Shown: positions 53,160 through 63,148, counted from the stretch's first letter. The stretch is DNA of 64,000 nt from JACKDX01 sp964640175 (GCA_964640175.1 CAZXFW010000001.1:248001-312000); one strand, 5' to 3'. Translations and numbers: made by a program. Notes: a model not told the origin generated them from the sequence alone.

Positions 53160-54070
53160 CGTTTAAACACCGAAGCGTGTGCAATAATTTCAGTGCAGCT
53201 TATATTGCCGTCAGCATCATCGTCAAAATCATGCTCGTCTTGTCCATTGGCACGCAAGGCGCGAAACGTGCTGCTTTCTAGAACCTGCAAAAGAGGAATG
53301 TTTGTAACGGCTTCTTCAGTCGATAGTGGCTCTTCACCCCATAGTTTGATGTCGCTGTTGGTAACGGTATAATTAAGTGTGGCCGCAGTGCTGCCTTCAA
53401 TGCATCGAGGATTACGGACTTGTCCTTGCAATTGTGTTGAAAGTTCAAAGCTTGCATACACACTGCCTGCGATTGCAGGTGTTGTTCCACCTGTACTAAA
53501 ATCCAAGGTAACGCCTGTATGTCCGTCTCCGTCGTCGTCTGCGCCTTCAACACCACCCACGAATTCGATGCTATCGGTTCTAAAGGCGCTTTGAGGTGTG
53601 GTGCTTCCGGTATGGGTGGTTCCGGAGAGTGCGACCGTTGGTAAGTAGTTGCGGAATGCGTCGGCAAGATTCATCCGCACTTCAAGATACTCTGCAGGGC
53701 TCGAAGGGCAATTGTCTAACCCAGCGGTGACAATTGGTAGTTCCAATGCACATATGGTGGCGGTGTGCGAAGTAGCGCCTTGGGACAATGCAGTAGAATA
53801 CTCAAGCTTCATCCATGCAATGGCCGTTCCCACCTGGGGATTTTCGGGACACAAAGTGACCCATGCCTCGGGGCGCTCGCTGCCTTGCACTTCGAGTTCC
53901 ATGCGCACAGCCCATTGCCCTTGAATATCGAAACTAGCTTCTTCAGAAGCACATAACCCTGTTTCAGGAGTAGACGGATTAGGGGGTAAAGTTTCCTCGT
54001 TGTCATTTGAGGCGGACGAACATGCCCAGAGACTTATGGATATGCCAATAATGAGAATTCTGTTAAACAC
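53156..54070 (-). CDS. Lipoprotein with acidic C-terminal stretch
   Basis: A 304-residue lipoprotein of unknown function. With GTG 54070 as start the signal is FNRILIIGISISLWAC, a clear lipobox ending in Cys; a longer TTG start at 54112 would put eight charged residues first and is less likely. The mature part has four Cys in the first 110 residues, an immunoglobulin-like beta pattern, a DDDGDGH stretch and a final DDDADGN Ca-binding-type loop. No enzymatic motif. Codon use matches the surrounding genes. Confidence 0.7.
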   Translation of the reverse strand: MFNRILIIGISISLWACSSASNDNEETLPPNPSTPETGLCASEEASFDIQGQWAVRMELEVQGSERPEAWVTLCPENPQVGTAIAWMKLEYSTALSQGATSHTATICALELPIVTAGLDNCPSSPAEYLEVRMNLADAFRNYLPTVALSGTTHTGSTTPQSAFRTDSIEFVGGVEGADDDGDGHTGVTLDFSTGGTTPAIAGSVYASFELSTQLQGQVRNPRCIEGSTAATLNYTVTNSDIKLWGEEPLSTEEAVTNIPLLQVLESSTFRALRANGQDEHDFDDDADGNISCTEIIAHASVFKR

Positions 54071-54142
54071 AGGCTCACGCCTACGCCGTTCTTTAGGGAC
54101 TGTCAAATCCAAATAGAGTTATTTTCGGTATGACTTGACGTG

Positions 54143-55501
54143 ATGCAGCAAACAGGAAGATGGACACCAGTGTGGCGGTTATGGCACGCAATTGGAACTG
54201 GAATTGTAATCCTAGGCGTCAGTGCGCGCGCGAGTGCTAATCCTGCAGATTTATGGGGATGGGGCTCAGAATCCATTGCGCGTGCCGGCGCTGTCACTGC
54301 ATCGACGCATGGGCCTGAAGCAGCATTTTACAATCCTGCAGGACTCGCATGGGCACCGAGGTTGAAAGTCGAAGCAAGTTATCTTCACGCATTTTCCAAT
54401 CTTCATTATCAAACAAGTCAAGGAGATTTCGATCGCAACATCCCCATGGCAGATTTTTTGGGCATGGGAATGGTTTGGCCGATTCTGCCGTGGCTTAGCG
54501 TAGGCATGGTGGCGTATCTTCCGATGCAAGCGGCTCTGCGTATTGACCAGCAATCTGCGGACGCACCCTATTTCCCGTTTCTAGAAAATCGCAGCCAAAG
54601 GCTTAGTTTATTTCCAGCAGTGGGGCTCCGGTTAAAACATTGGCTTGCCATCGGAGTTGGACTTAATTTTTTTTCGGATGTGAGTGGGGATATTGCAACA
54701 TCCGAAGGACCTACGCGTGCAAGTGAGAGTACGATTGTTGCAGATGCTTCCAGTAGAGCAGCGTTTATTGCGGGGATAAGCGTACACACATGTTCTTGGC
54801 TGAATGTTGCCGTTGTATATAGGCAGGCATTTGCGGTGCCTTATGCCATTACGACAAGGAACCTTGTGGGTGGTACACCTTTGGATGTTTCTGTTAAAGG
54901 TGACGCACTACCAACGCCGCATGAGCTCATAATAGGGAGCGCATTAAGTTTTAAGCCGCTGAGTATCAATCTCGATATGGCATGGCGCATGTGGCATTTG
55001 GTGTCCAACCCGTTTGTTGATGTGGACGCGGTTGTATCGGGACTTGATCTCGGATTGCGTGTGCCAAGTACGCCCTACCGCGATACATTGGCATTGCGAT
55101 CCAGTGCTGTGGTGCAGCATCAGATTTCTCAAAACGTACTTGCGGACTATCGATTTGGAGCTGGTCTCGAGACATCTCAGGTTAAAGATCAGGCTGGCCG
55201 TACCAATTTGATAGATGCGCCTAAACTACTTGTATCAACAGGTGTTGGGTTTAATTTTCCAACGCTTCTGTCGCTTCCTGTTCACATCGATTTACACGCG
55301 TCGCTTCTGTATCAGGTGTCTCGTCGCTATGATAAAAAAGTTTCAGCAGTGCAAGATGCACGTGATGATCCCAACGTGCTTGCAGATGAGGATAGTGATA
55401 CTGCAGGGATTCAAATCAGTAATCCTGGTTATCCTTATCTTATCGGCGAAGCTTTTGCGCTTAGCATGGGAATTACCATTGGGCTGGAGTTTCCTCCATG
55501 A
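54143..55501 (+). CDS. FadL-type outer membrane transporter
   Basis: A 452-residue beta-barrel with a cleaved signal (about residues 1-33, ending ASA). The FadL/OMPP1 hallmark follows: GSESIARAGAVTAST then FYNPAGLAW. The rest alternates hydrophobic and polar residues with aromatic girdles. These proteins carry hydrophobic molecules across the outer membrane. ATG 54143 is used; GTG 54140 lies one codon before. Its end overlaps the next gene by 4 bp, giving a tight three-gene run. Confidence 0.88.
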   Translation: MQQTGRWTPVWRLWHAIGTGIVILGVSARASANPADLWGWGSESIARAGAVTASTHGPEAAFYNPAGLAWAPRLKVEASYLHAFSNLHYQTSQGDFDRNIPMADFLGMGMVWPILPWLSVGMVAYLPMQAALRIDQQSADAPYFPFLENRSQRLSLFPAVGLRLKHWLAIGVGLNFFSDVSGDIATSEGPTRASESTIVADASSRAAFIAGISVHTCSWLNVAVVYRQAFAVPYAITTRNLVGGTPLDVSVKGDALPTPHELIIGSALSFKPLSINLDMAWRMWHLVSNPFVDVDAVVSGLDLGLRVPSTPYRDTLALRSSAVVQHQISQNVLADYRFGAGLETSQVKDQAGRTNLIDAPKLLVSTGVGFNFPTLLSLPVHIDLHASLLYQVSRRYDKKVSAVQDARDDPNVLADEDSDTAGIQISNPGYPYLIGEAFALSMGITIGLEFPP

Positions 55502-56790
55502 AACATTTTTGGCCTGTGGTTTCTATGTTAGTTGTATGGTTTGGCGTCTCTTCGGTGGCTCAGGCGAATCCCTTGGATTCGTTTGGGTTTGGTGATCGCG
55601 GAACAGCACTTGCAGGAGCCATGGATGCCAGTGCGGATGGGCTTAGCGCCGCCGCGTACAATCCGGCTTCTGCAACGAGCGCTCGGCACGTAACCTTGGG
55701 AGCGGGATACACCTTTGCAGTTCCAGACATTCATATTAATGCGAGCCGCACAAGTATAACGCAAATACATGCCGCAACTGGCGCGTTAGTTCTTCCATGG
55801 CAAATACATCGAAACTGGAGAGCAGCATTTGCAGGAGCATTGTTTGTACCACTTAATGGGTTAACTCATATTTGGCTTCGTCCAGCGACTGAACCTCAAG
55901 CGGTGATGTGGGATAATCGCAATCACCGCATTGCTTCACAAGCGGTGGTGGGATTGGATTATCGATCTATTATTGCGCTTGGTATTGGGCTTTCTGCATT
56001 TGGTGGCATTGCAGGTAATGGAATGGATCTCGATGTCCATACATTGCCAGGGCGAACGCAAGCCAGTACCAATCTACAAATAGATGTACCTTGGCGTATT
56101 GCGCCGATCGCAGGAATCATGTTTCGGCCTGTGTCTCAGTTGCGACTTGCACTGCGATACATTGACGAGATTGCGCTGGATGCAGATATTTATGCTGAAA
56201 GCTATGTGCACATTCCTGGCACATCCATTGAAGGTGATACGATCGTTAGAGCGGAGGGGTTGGATTTTTTTAGCCCTCGTTCGCTAAGCATGGCTGCCAG
56301 TATAGATATCGACCAATGGACGGTGTCGGCTCAACTGGCATGGCAACAGTGGTCGAGAGTACGTCAAATCAGTAGTGATGTAGACTTACAGATTCAATTA
56401 GGCATCGACATCGATACTATTAATTTTGTGACGCCAGATCCAAATTGGCACGACACATGGATTCCGCGTTTAGGATTGGAGTATCACATGAGTGATGTGC
56501 ATGGGCGTACATTAGACCTGCGATGGGGTTATGCATACGTGCCAAGTCCAGTGCCTGATCAAACAGGGCTTACTAGTTTTGCAGACGCGGATCGTCATGT
56601 GATTGCAACAGGCATTGCGGTTGGGTTTCCTGTGCAAACGTGGCGGTGGAGCTTAGGGATCGCGCTACAGGCTCACGTGTTGCAATCCCGCGATACGATT
56701 AAGGACTCAGAACTTGGCGTTGGCGAGGACTTTCGCCTATCAGGCGCCGTGTACAATGCCAATGTATTTATAAGGACTGAAATGCCATGA
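55498..56790 (+). CDS. Second FadL-type outer membrane protein
   Basis: A 430-residue barrel paralogous to its neighbour. It has a signal peptide (ending AQA), GFGDRGTALAGAMDASADG, then YNPASATSARHV, the FadL N-terminal plug/hatch pattern with an altered end (NPASA in place of NPAGL). The C-terminus is not a canonical final Phe. Overlaps of 4 bp on each side. Two paralogues in tandem suggest a duplicated transporter with distinct ligands. Confidence 0.85.
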   Translation: MKHFWPVVSMLVVWFGVSSVAQANPLDSFGFGDRGTALAGAMDASADGLSAAAYNPASATSARHVTLGAGYTFAVPDIHINASRTSITQIHAATGALVLPWQIHRNWRAAFAGALFVPLNGLTHIWLRPATEPQAVMWDNRNHRIASQAVVGLDYRSIIALGIGLSAFGGIAGNGMDLDVHTLPGRTQASTNLQIDVPWRIAPIAGIMFRPVSQLRLALRYIDEIALDADIYAESYVHIPGTSIEGDTIVRAEGLDFFSPRSLSMAASIDIDQWTVSAQLAWQQWSRVRQISSDVDLQIQLGIDIDTINFVTPDPNWHDTWIPRLGLEYHMSDVHGRTLDLRWGYAYVPSPVPDQTGLTSFADADRHVIATGIAVGFPVQTWRWSLGIALQAHVLQSRDTIKDSELGVGEDFRLSGAVYNANVFIRTEMP

Positions 56791-58211
56791 ATGGCTATTT
56801 TCCCCTCAAAAAAAAGACTGTTGTGGCTATTTTATGGGTAATAATTGCCGGATGCCAGAATGCCGCTTCATCGGCCTATGGGGATGGAATTGCTCCTTAT
56901 CGTCCAGCAGCGGATCTGGAGATGTGTCTCGAGTATCAGCGGCTTTGGCCTTTGGATGAGCTTGGTGAAGGGCCGACTGGATTGTGTACAGCAGTCAACA
57001 TCCAGCCACAAACGTGTGCCAACGATGCCGGATGTGCAGAGCGAGAGGCATGCGTCTGTGGGCGCTGTATGCTGCAGCTTTGCAAGTTTTCTTCAGAATG
57101 CCGTGATGGAACTGTGTGTACGGGTTCGCCTTTACGATGCAGCAAGCGGTGCAATGAAGATACCGAATGTGGCGGCTCAGAGATTTGTGAACAAGGTGCA
57201 TGTATTCCGAGCTGTGGAGATGCACGTGATTGTGCCTATGGTGAACTGTGTTTGGTTGGACATTGTGCTGCCCTAGGGTGCAGTGGCGCTGTTTCAGTTT
57301 GTGGTGGAAATGAAACATGTTCTCTTCAACGACAAGGCATGAACTTGTATGCCCCCAGCGTGTTAACGCTTGAAGAGCAGGTGGTGCTTTACTTACGTGC
57401 AACAGACAGTATGAATGCAGCGCGTTTGTTTCGCGGTATCTCGGTGGACGGAACACGATTTGTTTTAGATTCTATTGAAGGTGTTGAGTTAGATGACAGT
57501 GCGTTATCTTCCAGAATGGGTGTGCAATCCGTGAATGACGGCGTGTGGTTGTATTATACCGTCGCTGGTGGACATGAAGTGCAACGTTCCTTTTCAAGTG
57601 ATGGTCAACACTTTGCTCACGAAGAAACGGTATTAAAAGCAACACGTCTGTGGGAAGACAATCGGATCCATTCTCCAACAATAGTAAATATCGAAGGTGT
57701 TCCATGGCTATTTTATGTGGGTGGTGAAAATGCAGGTATTGGTGCTGCTATGCAAACCGCCGATGGCACATGGCAACGAGTAGATGATAAACCAGTATTG
57801 ACTGTAGATAATGTACAGGAAGCATCAACGTTATTGTTATGGCAAGACATCACTGAAATTACAGATCCATGGCCTGTGTTTTATACCAATACACTTGGGC
57901 GTCGGGAGCTTCGCCTTTATTTTGCAGCCTTGGGGCGTGAACGGTTAGGTGACAGTCTGACGTCGTTAGCAAGCAGTAACTACTCGGTAGGTTTAGCCCG
58001 CTGGAATTTGTTGACTGACACCGACGCGGGAGTGGATTTCCAGGCACATCCATATAATCCCATCCTAGCGCGTAGACTCAATTTGACCGAACTCGATGAG
58101 CGGTATCCGGCTGTTCTGATGGCTACAGCGAAAGGCCTTATGTACTTCAGCGAAAGAGGTCGAATTTTTCTGGCTATTAATGACGGGAAACCTAGGATTT
58201 CGGCACCCTGA
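56787..58211 (+). CDS. Cys-rich lipoprotein with propeller-like C-terminus
   Basis: A 474-residue lipoprotein. The signal is TVVAILWVIIAGC with a lipobox Cys at about 23. Residues about 45-190 contain repeated Cys-rich units (CANDAGCAEREACVCGRC, CKFSSECRDGTVC, CNEDTECGGSEIC, CGDARDCAYGELC) like those on many myxobacterial surface proteins. The last 280 residues show repeated DGTW/DG-type strands resembling five-bladed propellers of glycosidase folds (FYVGGENAGIGAAMQ), but no catalytic residues can be assigned. Translationally coupled to the FadL pair, so it may act with them. Confidence 0.75.
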   Translation: MNGYFPLKKKTVVAILWVIIAGCQNAASSAYGDGIAPYRPAADLEMCLEYQRLWPLDELGEGPTGLCTAVNIQPQTCANDAGCAEREACVCGRCMLQLCKFSSECRDGTVCTGSPLRCSKRCNEDTECGGSEICEQGACIPSCGDARDCAYGELCLVGHCAALGCSGAVSVCGGNETCSLQRQGMNLYAPSVLTLEEQVVLYLRATDSMNAARLFRGISVDGTRFVLDSIEGVELDDSALSSRMGVQSVNDGVWLYYTVAGGHEVQRSFSSDGQHFAHEETVLKATRLWEDNRIHSPTIVNIEGVPWLFYVGGENAGIGAAMQTADGTWQRVDDKPVLTVDNVQEASTLLLWQDITEITDPWPVFYTNTLGRRELRLYFAALGRERLGDSLTSLASSNYSVGLARWNLLTDTDAGVDFQAHPYNPILARRLNLTELDERYPAVLMATAKGLMYFSERGRIFLAINDGKPRISAP

Positions 58212-58231
58212 GGATCAAAGATCCTATACTG

Positions 58232-59338
58232 TTATGGATCGTCTTGTCGACGGCCTAATGCCACACGTGCTCGACCAAGACGCTTCGCTCGGTAGAGCGC
58301 GCGATCTGCAATAGTGAGTAAGCGAGATGCCGATGATAGGTTTTTAGAGCCACGGCTGGTTTTACCGTTTAGACAGCTGTGCAATGTGGCAATGCCTATG
58401 GAAGCGGTCATCTTGGGAACTTTGCCGCCTTCCGGCATTGGACCTGGAATTTGTTTGCGAATGGCTTTGAGGAGATCTTCGGCAAGAAGGTTTGCCGCTT
58501 TAATATCAGTGCGTGGAAGAATAACGACAAACTCATCTCCGCCAAAACGAAAAACGACACCATCCTGGCCTATTGTTGTTTGAAGTGCTTGCGCTGCACG
58601 CTTAATGGCTTCGCTTCCAAATTGATGTCCGTATCGATCATTCACTGGTTTGAGACGATCCAAATCAATAAACATTACTGCCAAGTCGTCACCATTGAGC
58701 TGGGAACGACGAATGTCTGTTTCAAGTAGCGGCATAAGGTTACGCACATTATAGATGTTGGTGAGAGGATCGTATTGGGCAAGTTCGTTCTGTTTGATAA
58801 TGTCTACTGCGTTTAGAATTGCGCGGGAGATATACCCTGAGAACAGTTCTACAAGTTGAACATCTCTTGCTGAATAAACACTTCGGCCACGGCGCTGTAT
58901 AAGGACTAACACACCACAAATTGCTTGCTCTAAATTGACAGGGACGGCCACTAAGGACTGTCCTTCAAAAGGCGCAAATTCATCAAGTTGTGCATACATG
59001 GTTGACCCATGTGATTTATTGTCCCGTACGACGGTCGTCCCTTTGCGATAGACACGCCCTTCTAAACCCTTGCGTGAGGAAATTTGATAGCCAACTATTT
59101 GGCGTGCTCCCGTACCGACGACAGATACAAAAATTAGTGGTGAGCCTGAGACATCTCTGCGCAGTTCAGGATGGTCGAGCAATAGGCAGGCGCCATGAGA
59201 AGGGACGAGCCGTGTGGCCATTTCCAGGGTAGCCCCCAGGAATTTTCCGAGTGGAGGGGGTTGAACGGTTTTATCGCCGCGCCGCTGGCGTCGAAGAAAT
59301 ACGCGCAGCTTATCGTCCGACATTGCATAAGACGCCAT
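58232..59338 (-). CDS. GAF-GGDEF diguanylate cyclase
   Basis: A 368-residue cytoplasmic protein. A GAF domain (about residues 30-185) is followed by a GGDEF domain with the intact signature FRFGGDEFVVIL and YDPLTNIYNVRNL, plus VMFIDLDRLKPVNDRYGH. An intact GGDEF predicts c-di-GMP synthesis. The usual RxxD inhibitory site five residues before the signature is missing. The ligand of the GAF domain is unknown. C-di-GMP made here could be read by PilZ proteins such as that at 1.9 kb. Start ATG 59338. Confidence 0.92.
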   Translation of the reverse strand: MASYAMSDDKLRVFLRRQRRGDKTVQPPPLGKFLGATLEMATRLVPSHGACLLLDHPELRRDVSGSPLIFVSVVGTGARQIVGYQISSRKGLEGRVYRKGTTVVRDNKSHGSTMYAQLDEFAPFEGQSLVAVPVNLEQAICGVLVLIQRRGRSVYSARDVQLVELFSGYISRAILNAVDIIKQNELAQYDPLTNIYNVRNLMPLLETDIRRSQLNGDDLAVMFIDLDRLKPVNDRYGHQFGSEAIKRAAQALQTTIGQDGVVFRFGGDEFVVILPRTDIKAANLLAEDLLKAIRKQIPGPMPEGGKVPKMTASIGIATLHSCLNGKTSRGSKNLSSASRLLTIADRALYRAKRLGRARVALGRRQDDP

Positions 59339-59497
59339 GCGTCATGGTAGAAACAATCCCCTTCTGACCGCAAAATTTGCGCAAAATAGAGTCAATTTAA
59401 ACTTTATTCCGACCGATTTTTTGCGAGTTGCGTTGCACGCCAGGGGTGTTACCCTCCCGGTTTCTGTCAGTGGGTTGTTGGCACTAGAGGGTTTAAA

Positions 59498-60445
59498 GTG
59501 ACGTCTAAAATCGAACTCTACCGTAAAATGTTTCTGATTCGGCGCTTTGAAGAAGAAGCTGCGCGTGCCTATGCGCAAGGAAAGATTGGTGGCTTTTTAC
59601 ATCTTTATATAGGCCAGGAAGCGATCGCTGTCGGTGCAGAAGCCGCGCTTCGTCGTGATGACTATGTATTTCAAACGTATCGGGATCACGGCACCGCTCT
59701 TGCACGAGGGATGTCTCCTAAAGCTGCAATGGCAGAGTTGTTTGGAAAGGATACGGGATGTTCGCGCGGGCTAGGTGGCTCAATGCACTTTTTTGATGTC
59801 GAACACAATTTTCTGGGTGGCTACGGCGTTGTGGGCGGACATGTTGCGTTAGCAGCGGGCGCTGCACTCAAAGTGAAGTATCGTAAAGAAGATCGTGTAG
59901 TCGTGTGTTATTTTGGAGAAGGTGCTACCAACATAGGTGGCTTTCACGAAGCTGCAAGTCTAGCGGGGCTTTGGAAGCTGCCATTGCTTTTGGTGTGTGA
60001 GAACAACAATTATGCCATGGGAACACCGTTTCAACGAACCTCACCGGTCGATCAAATCACTTCAAAAGCTGCAGGTTATGGTATGCATAGCGACCGGTTT
60101 GACGGCAACGACGTTGATGAGGTCAGAACACGCATTGCTGCGGCAGCGGCTCGTGCACGGGAGGGGGGCGGCCCGACATTGATTGAGATTCTTACCTATC
60201 GTTTTCGGGGACACTCGATGAGTGATCCAGGTAAATATCGCACGCAAGAAGAACTGGAAGAACGCAAACGAAATGATTCTGTGATCCTTCAACGGGCAAA
60301 GCTCACTAAGTCAGGTGTTTCAGAAAACGAGATTCAGGCACTGGAGCAAGAAGTAGAGAACGAGATTCAGGACGCAGTTAATTTTGCGGATCAGAGTGAG
60401 CCAGCCAAAGCAGAAGTGATGTATAGCAGCATTTACGCACCATAA
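59498..60445 (+). CDS. pdhA: Pyruvate dehydrogenase E1 alpha subunit
   Basis: Thiamine-diphosphate-dependent E1 alpha, 315 residues, which decarboxylates pyruvate (or a branched-chain 2-oxoacid). The cofactor motif is GEGATNIGGFHEAAS...CENN, with Glu in the place of the more usual Asp of GDG. RGLGGSMHFFD, the flexible loop residues YRFRGHSMSDPGKYR and the phosphorylation-site-like region are seen. GTG 59498 is the start, with GAGGG about seven bases upstream. It begins a three-gene run for E1 alpha, E1 beta and E2 with gaps of 2-6 bp; no E3 gene is seen in the window. Confidence 0.93.
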   Translation: MTSKIELYRKMFLIRRFEEEAARAYAQGKIGGFLHLYIGQEAIAVGAEAALRRDDYVFQTYRDHGTALARGMSPKAAMAELFGKDTGCSRGLGGSMHFFDVEHNFLGGYGVVGGHVALAAGAALKVKYRKEDRVVVCYFGEGATNIGGFHEAASLAGLWKLPLLLVCENNNYAMGTPFQRTSPVDQITSKAAGYGMHSDRFDGNDVDEVRTRIAAAAARAREGGGPTLIEILTYRFRGHSMSDPGKYRTQEELEERKRNDSVILQRAKLTKSGVSENEIQALEQEVENEIQDAVNFADQSEPAKAEVMYSSIYAP

Positions 60446-60451
60446 ACGATT

Positions 60452-61435
60452 ATGAAAACACTACGTTATAAAGACGCCCTTCGAGAGGCTATGATTGAAG
60501 AAATGGAACGCGATGATTCCATTTTGTTAATGGGTGAAGAAGTGGGCCATTATCAAGGTGCCTACAAAGTGACAGAGGGCATGCTAGCCCAGTTTGGCGA
60601 GCAGCGAATTATGGATACCCCGATTGCAGAAGCAGGATTTGCCGGAATAGGTGTCGGGGCAGCTATGACAGGATTGCGCCCGATTGTGGAGTTCATGACG
60701 TGGAACTTTGCATTTGTGGCGTTTGATCAAATCGTTCAAAATGCAGCAAAGATTTATCAAATGAGTGCGGGAACCATTAAGGTGCCGATTGTATTTCGCG
60801 GCCCCAATGGTGCTGCTCGTCAAGTTTCATCGCAGCATAGCCATGCGGTGGAGACGTTTTACTGCAGTGTTCCAGGGCTAATCGTATGTGCTCCTGCTAC
60901 GCCGCGCGATGCCAAAGGAATGCTTAAAGCGGCAATCCGTGACGATAATCCGGTGGTCTTTTTAGAGGGTGAGACCTTGTATGGAATTAAAGGGGAAGTC
61001 CCGGAAGAAGAAGAGATTATACCCCTTGGTCAAGCCAACGTTGCTCGCGAAGGAAAAGATGTGACTATCGTGACATGGGGCCGGCCCTACTACGAAGTGA
61101 TGCAAGCAGCAGATAAGCTTGCTGAACAAGGCATTGAATGCGAGGTAGTGGACCCGCGCACGTTGCGCCCATTAGACTATGAGACAATCCTTAAAAGCGT
61201 TCGTAAGACGAATCGTTGTGTAGTGGTGCATGAACATTGGCCCTATGCGGGGCCGGGAGCAGAAATTGTCGATCACGTGCAGCGAGAGGCTTTTGATGAC
61301 TTGGATGCTCCTGTCCTAAGGATTGCATCTCTTGATGTTCCCATGCCCTATGCAACTAACCTAGAAATACTTGTACTACCTACGGTTGATCGAATCGTAA
61401 ACGCAGTGCATGAAATTACCTATACGGCGGGATAG
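60452..61435 (+). CDS. pdhB: Pyruvate dehydrogenase E1 beta subunit
   Basis: A 327-residue transketolase-like subunit, partner of E1 alpha. Typical pieces: ALREAMIEEMERDDSILLMG, GEEVGHYQGAYKVTEGM, DTPIAEAGFAGIGVGAAM, and PIVFRGPNGAARQVSSQHSH with GPGAEIVDHVQREAFDDLD near the end. It follows pdhA by 6 bp and precedes the E2 gene by 2 bp. The sequence does not distinguish pyruvate from related 2-oxoacid substrates; the E2 favours pyruvate. Confidence 0.94.
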   Translation: MKTLRYKDALREAMIEEMERDDSILLMGEEVGHYQGAYKVTEGMLAQFGEQRIMDTPIAEAGFAGIGVGAAMTGLRPIVEFMTWNFAFVAFDQIVQNAAKIYQMSAGTIKVPIVFRGPNGAARQVSSQHSHAVETFYCSVPGLIVCAPATPRDAKGMLKAAIRDDNPVVFLEGETLYGIKGEVPEEEEIIPLGQANVAREGKDVTIVTWGRPYYEVMQAADKLAEQGIECEVVDPRTLRPLDYETILKSVRKTNRCVVVHEHWPYAGPGAEIVDHVQREAFDDLDAPVLRIASLDVPMPYATNLEILVLPTVDRIVNAVHEITYTAG

Positions 61436-61437
61436 AT

Positions 61438-62700
61438 ATGGCGAAAATCATTGGTCTTCCCAAACTTTCACCCACTATGGACGAAGGGACCCTTGTCCGG
61501 TGGGTTAAAAGTGAAGGCGAAGCAGTAGAAATTGACGAGTTATTGGCGGAGGTCGAAACGGATAAGGCGACCATGGAGTTTCGCTCGTTTGATCGAGGCG
61601 TGCTTTTAAAACAATTGGCTCCAGAAGGTGCTGTTCTTCAACCTGATGCACCTGTTGCCATCATTGGGAACAAGGGTGAAGACATTCAGGCATTGCTGAC
61701 TTCGGTTGGCAGCAACGATAAATCACCCAAGACGACGACTGCAGCTTCTGTTCAAGCTGAGGAAAACAGTGTCCAGCAAGCTCCGTCCAAATCACCGACG
61801 GGTCCTACACAGGTTTCCGTTGGTGCTTCACCGGCGCCCACGAGTGTAAGTGCATCACCGAGCAAGGCAAAGGCTTCTCCTTTGGTGCGACGACTTGCTA
61901 CAGAGCAGGGCATCGACCTTCGGCTGATCCAAGGGAGCGGTCCTGGTGGCAGAATTGTCAAACGCGATCTGCAAACAAAGGGAGCTGGTGGTGGCTACGC
62001 CGTGGTGTCTGGCCCACCTCGAATTGAGCCGCTTTCTTCGATGCGAAAAGTGATTGCACGTCGCTTGACGGAATCCAAGCGTGAAGTTCCCCATTTTTAC
62101 TTAACAGTCGACATCGATGCTACGCCCGTCTCCTTGTTACGGCAGCAGATTAATACTGAACTTGAATCAAGAGGACAAAAAGTTTCCGTCAACGACCTCA
62201 TCATCAAGGCAGCAGCGCTGGCATTACGTAAAGTACCTCAGGCCAATGCCTCGTTTATGGGAGATAGCCTGCATTACCATAATAGGGTGGATATCTCCGT
62301 GGCGGTGGCGATTCCGGAGGGCTTAGTCACGCCGGTGGTGCGGTCTGCGGATACCAAGCCGCTCTTGGTAATTGCTCAAGAAATTCGGGAGCTTGCAACA
62401 CGTGCCAAGCAGAAGAAACTCAAGCCGGAAGAAATGCAGGATGGTACGTTTTCGGTATCCAACCTAGGTATGTATGGCATTGAAAGTTTTGCTGCGGTGA
62501 TCAATCCACCCGAGGGTGCCATTCTTGCTGTAGGTGCTATTCGGGATGAGATTCAGTTGCATAATGGACAGGTGGTTCCTGCTCAACGAATGCGCATGAC
62601 ATTGTCATGTGATCACAGAGTGATTGATGGTTCCGTGGGCGCGCAATACCTTGTGGCATTACGTCATTATCTCGAAAATCCTGCTGCGATTCTGATCTAA
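61438..62700 (+). CDS. pdhC: Dihydrolipoamide acetyltransferase (E2)
   Basis: The E2 core of the complex, 420 residues, with a single lipoyl domain (lipoylated K43 in VETDKATMEF). An Ala/Pro/Ser-rich linker leads to a peripheral-subunit-binding domain (about 140-175, SPLVRRLATEQGIDLRLIQG, GPGGRIVKRDL). The catalytic domain has the His near 391 in SCDHRVIDGSVGAQYL. Acetyl transfer from lipoamide to CoA is the family reaction. It shares the transcript with E1 alpha and E1 beta and is followed by a TPR gene after 27 bp. Confidence 0.94.
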   Translation: MAKIIGLPKLSPTMDEGTLVRWVKSEGEAVEIDELLAEVETDKATMEFRSFDRGVLLKQLAPEGAVLQPDAPVAIIGNKGEDIQALLTSVGSNDKSPKTTTAASVQAEENSVQQAPSKSPTGPTQVSVGASPAPTSVSASPSKAKASPLVRRLATEQGIDLRLIQGSGPGGRIVKRDLQTKGAGGGYAVVSGPPRIEPLSSMRKVIARRLTESKREVPHFYLTVDIDATPVSLLRQQINTELESRGQKVSVNDLIIKAAALALRKVPQANASFMGDSLHYHNRVDISVAVAIPEGLVTPVVRSADTKPLLVIAQEIRELATRAKQKKLKPEEMQDGTFSVSNLGMYGIESFAAVINPPEGAILAVGAIRDEIQLHNGQVVPAQRMRMTLSCDHRVIDGSVGAQYLVALRHYLENPAAILI

Positions 62701-62727
62701 ATTACGCCTTATGAGAGTCGTTTTGAC

Positions 62728-63141
62728 ATGAGGGCCGAGGAATATTTCCTTTTAGGATGCAAGCTTGAAACAGAAGATTATGATCGTGCCAAAGTAGCTT
62801 ATGAAGAAGCGCTAGTGCGCCAGCCGTCACATATTGCAGCACGTATCAATTTAGGAAGGTTGCTGCATGTGGAAGGTCACATCGAGGATGCGATTGAACA
62901 CTACCAGAAGGTTCTGAAATGGGAACCACGCTCTGCGGTGGCTTTATTTAACTTAGGATTGGCCTTTGAGGATATTGGGGAAAATCAACAGGCAATTGAT
63001 GCTTATGAACAAGCTCTTTGTTTAGATACGATGTTAGAAGACGCTCATTATAGCTTAGTGAAATTATATACCCATGCGGGTAAGCAAGTGAAAGCACAAC
63101 AACATCTGTCAGCATACCAGCGGCTTACTCACCAACCATGA
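62728..63141 (+). CDS. Small TPR protein
   Basis: A 137-residue protein built almost wholly of three tetratricopeptide repeats (LGCKLETEDYDRAKVAYEEA, LGRLLHVEGHIEDAIEHYQK, LGLAFEDIGENQQAIDAYEQ) and a short helical end. No signal peptide or membrane helix. It probably mediates protein-protein contact. It follows the E2 gene closely on the same strand and converges on the oxidase gene 8 bp away. A functional link to the dehydrogenase complex is possible but unproved. Confidence 0.85.
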   Translation: MRAEEYFLLGCKLETEDYDRAKVAYEEALVRQPSHIAARINLGRLLHVEGHIEDAIEHYQKVLKWEPRSAVALFNLGLAFEDIGENQQAIDAYEQALCLDTMLEDAHYSLVKLYTHAGKQVKAQQHLSAYQRLTHQP

Positions 63142-63148
63142 TTGTTGG

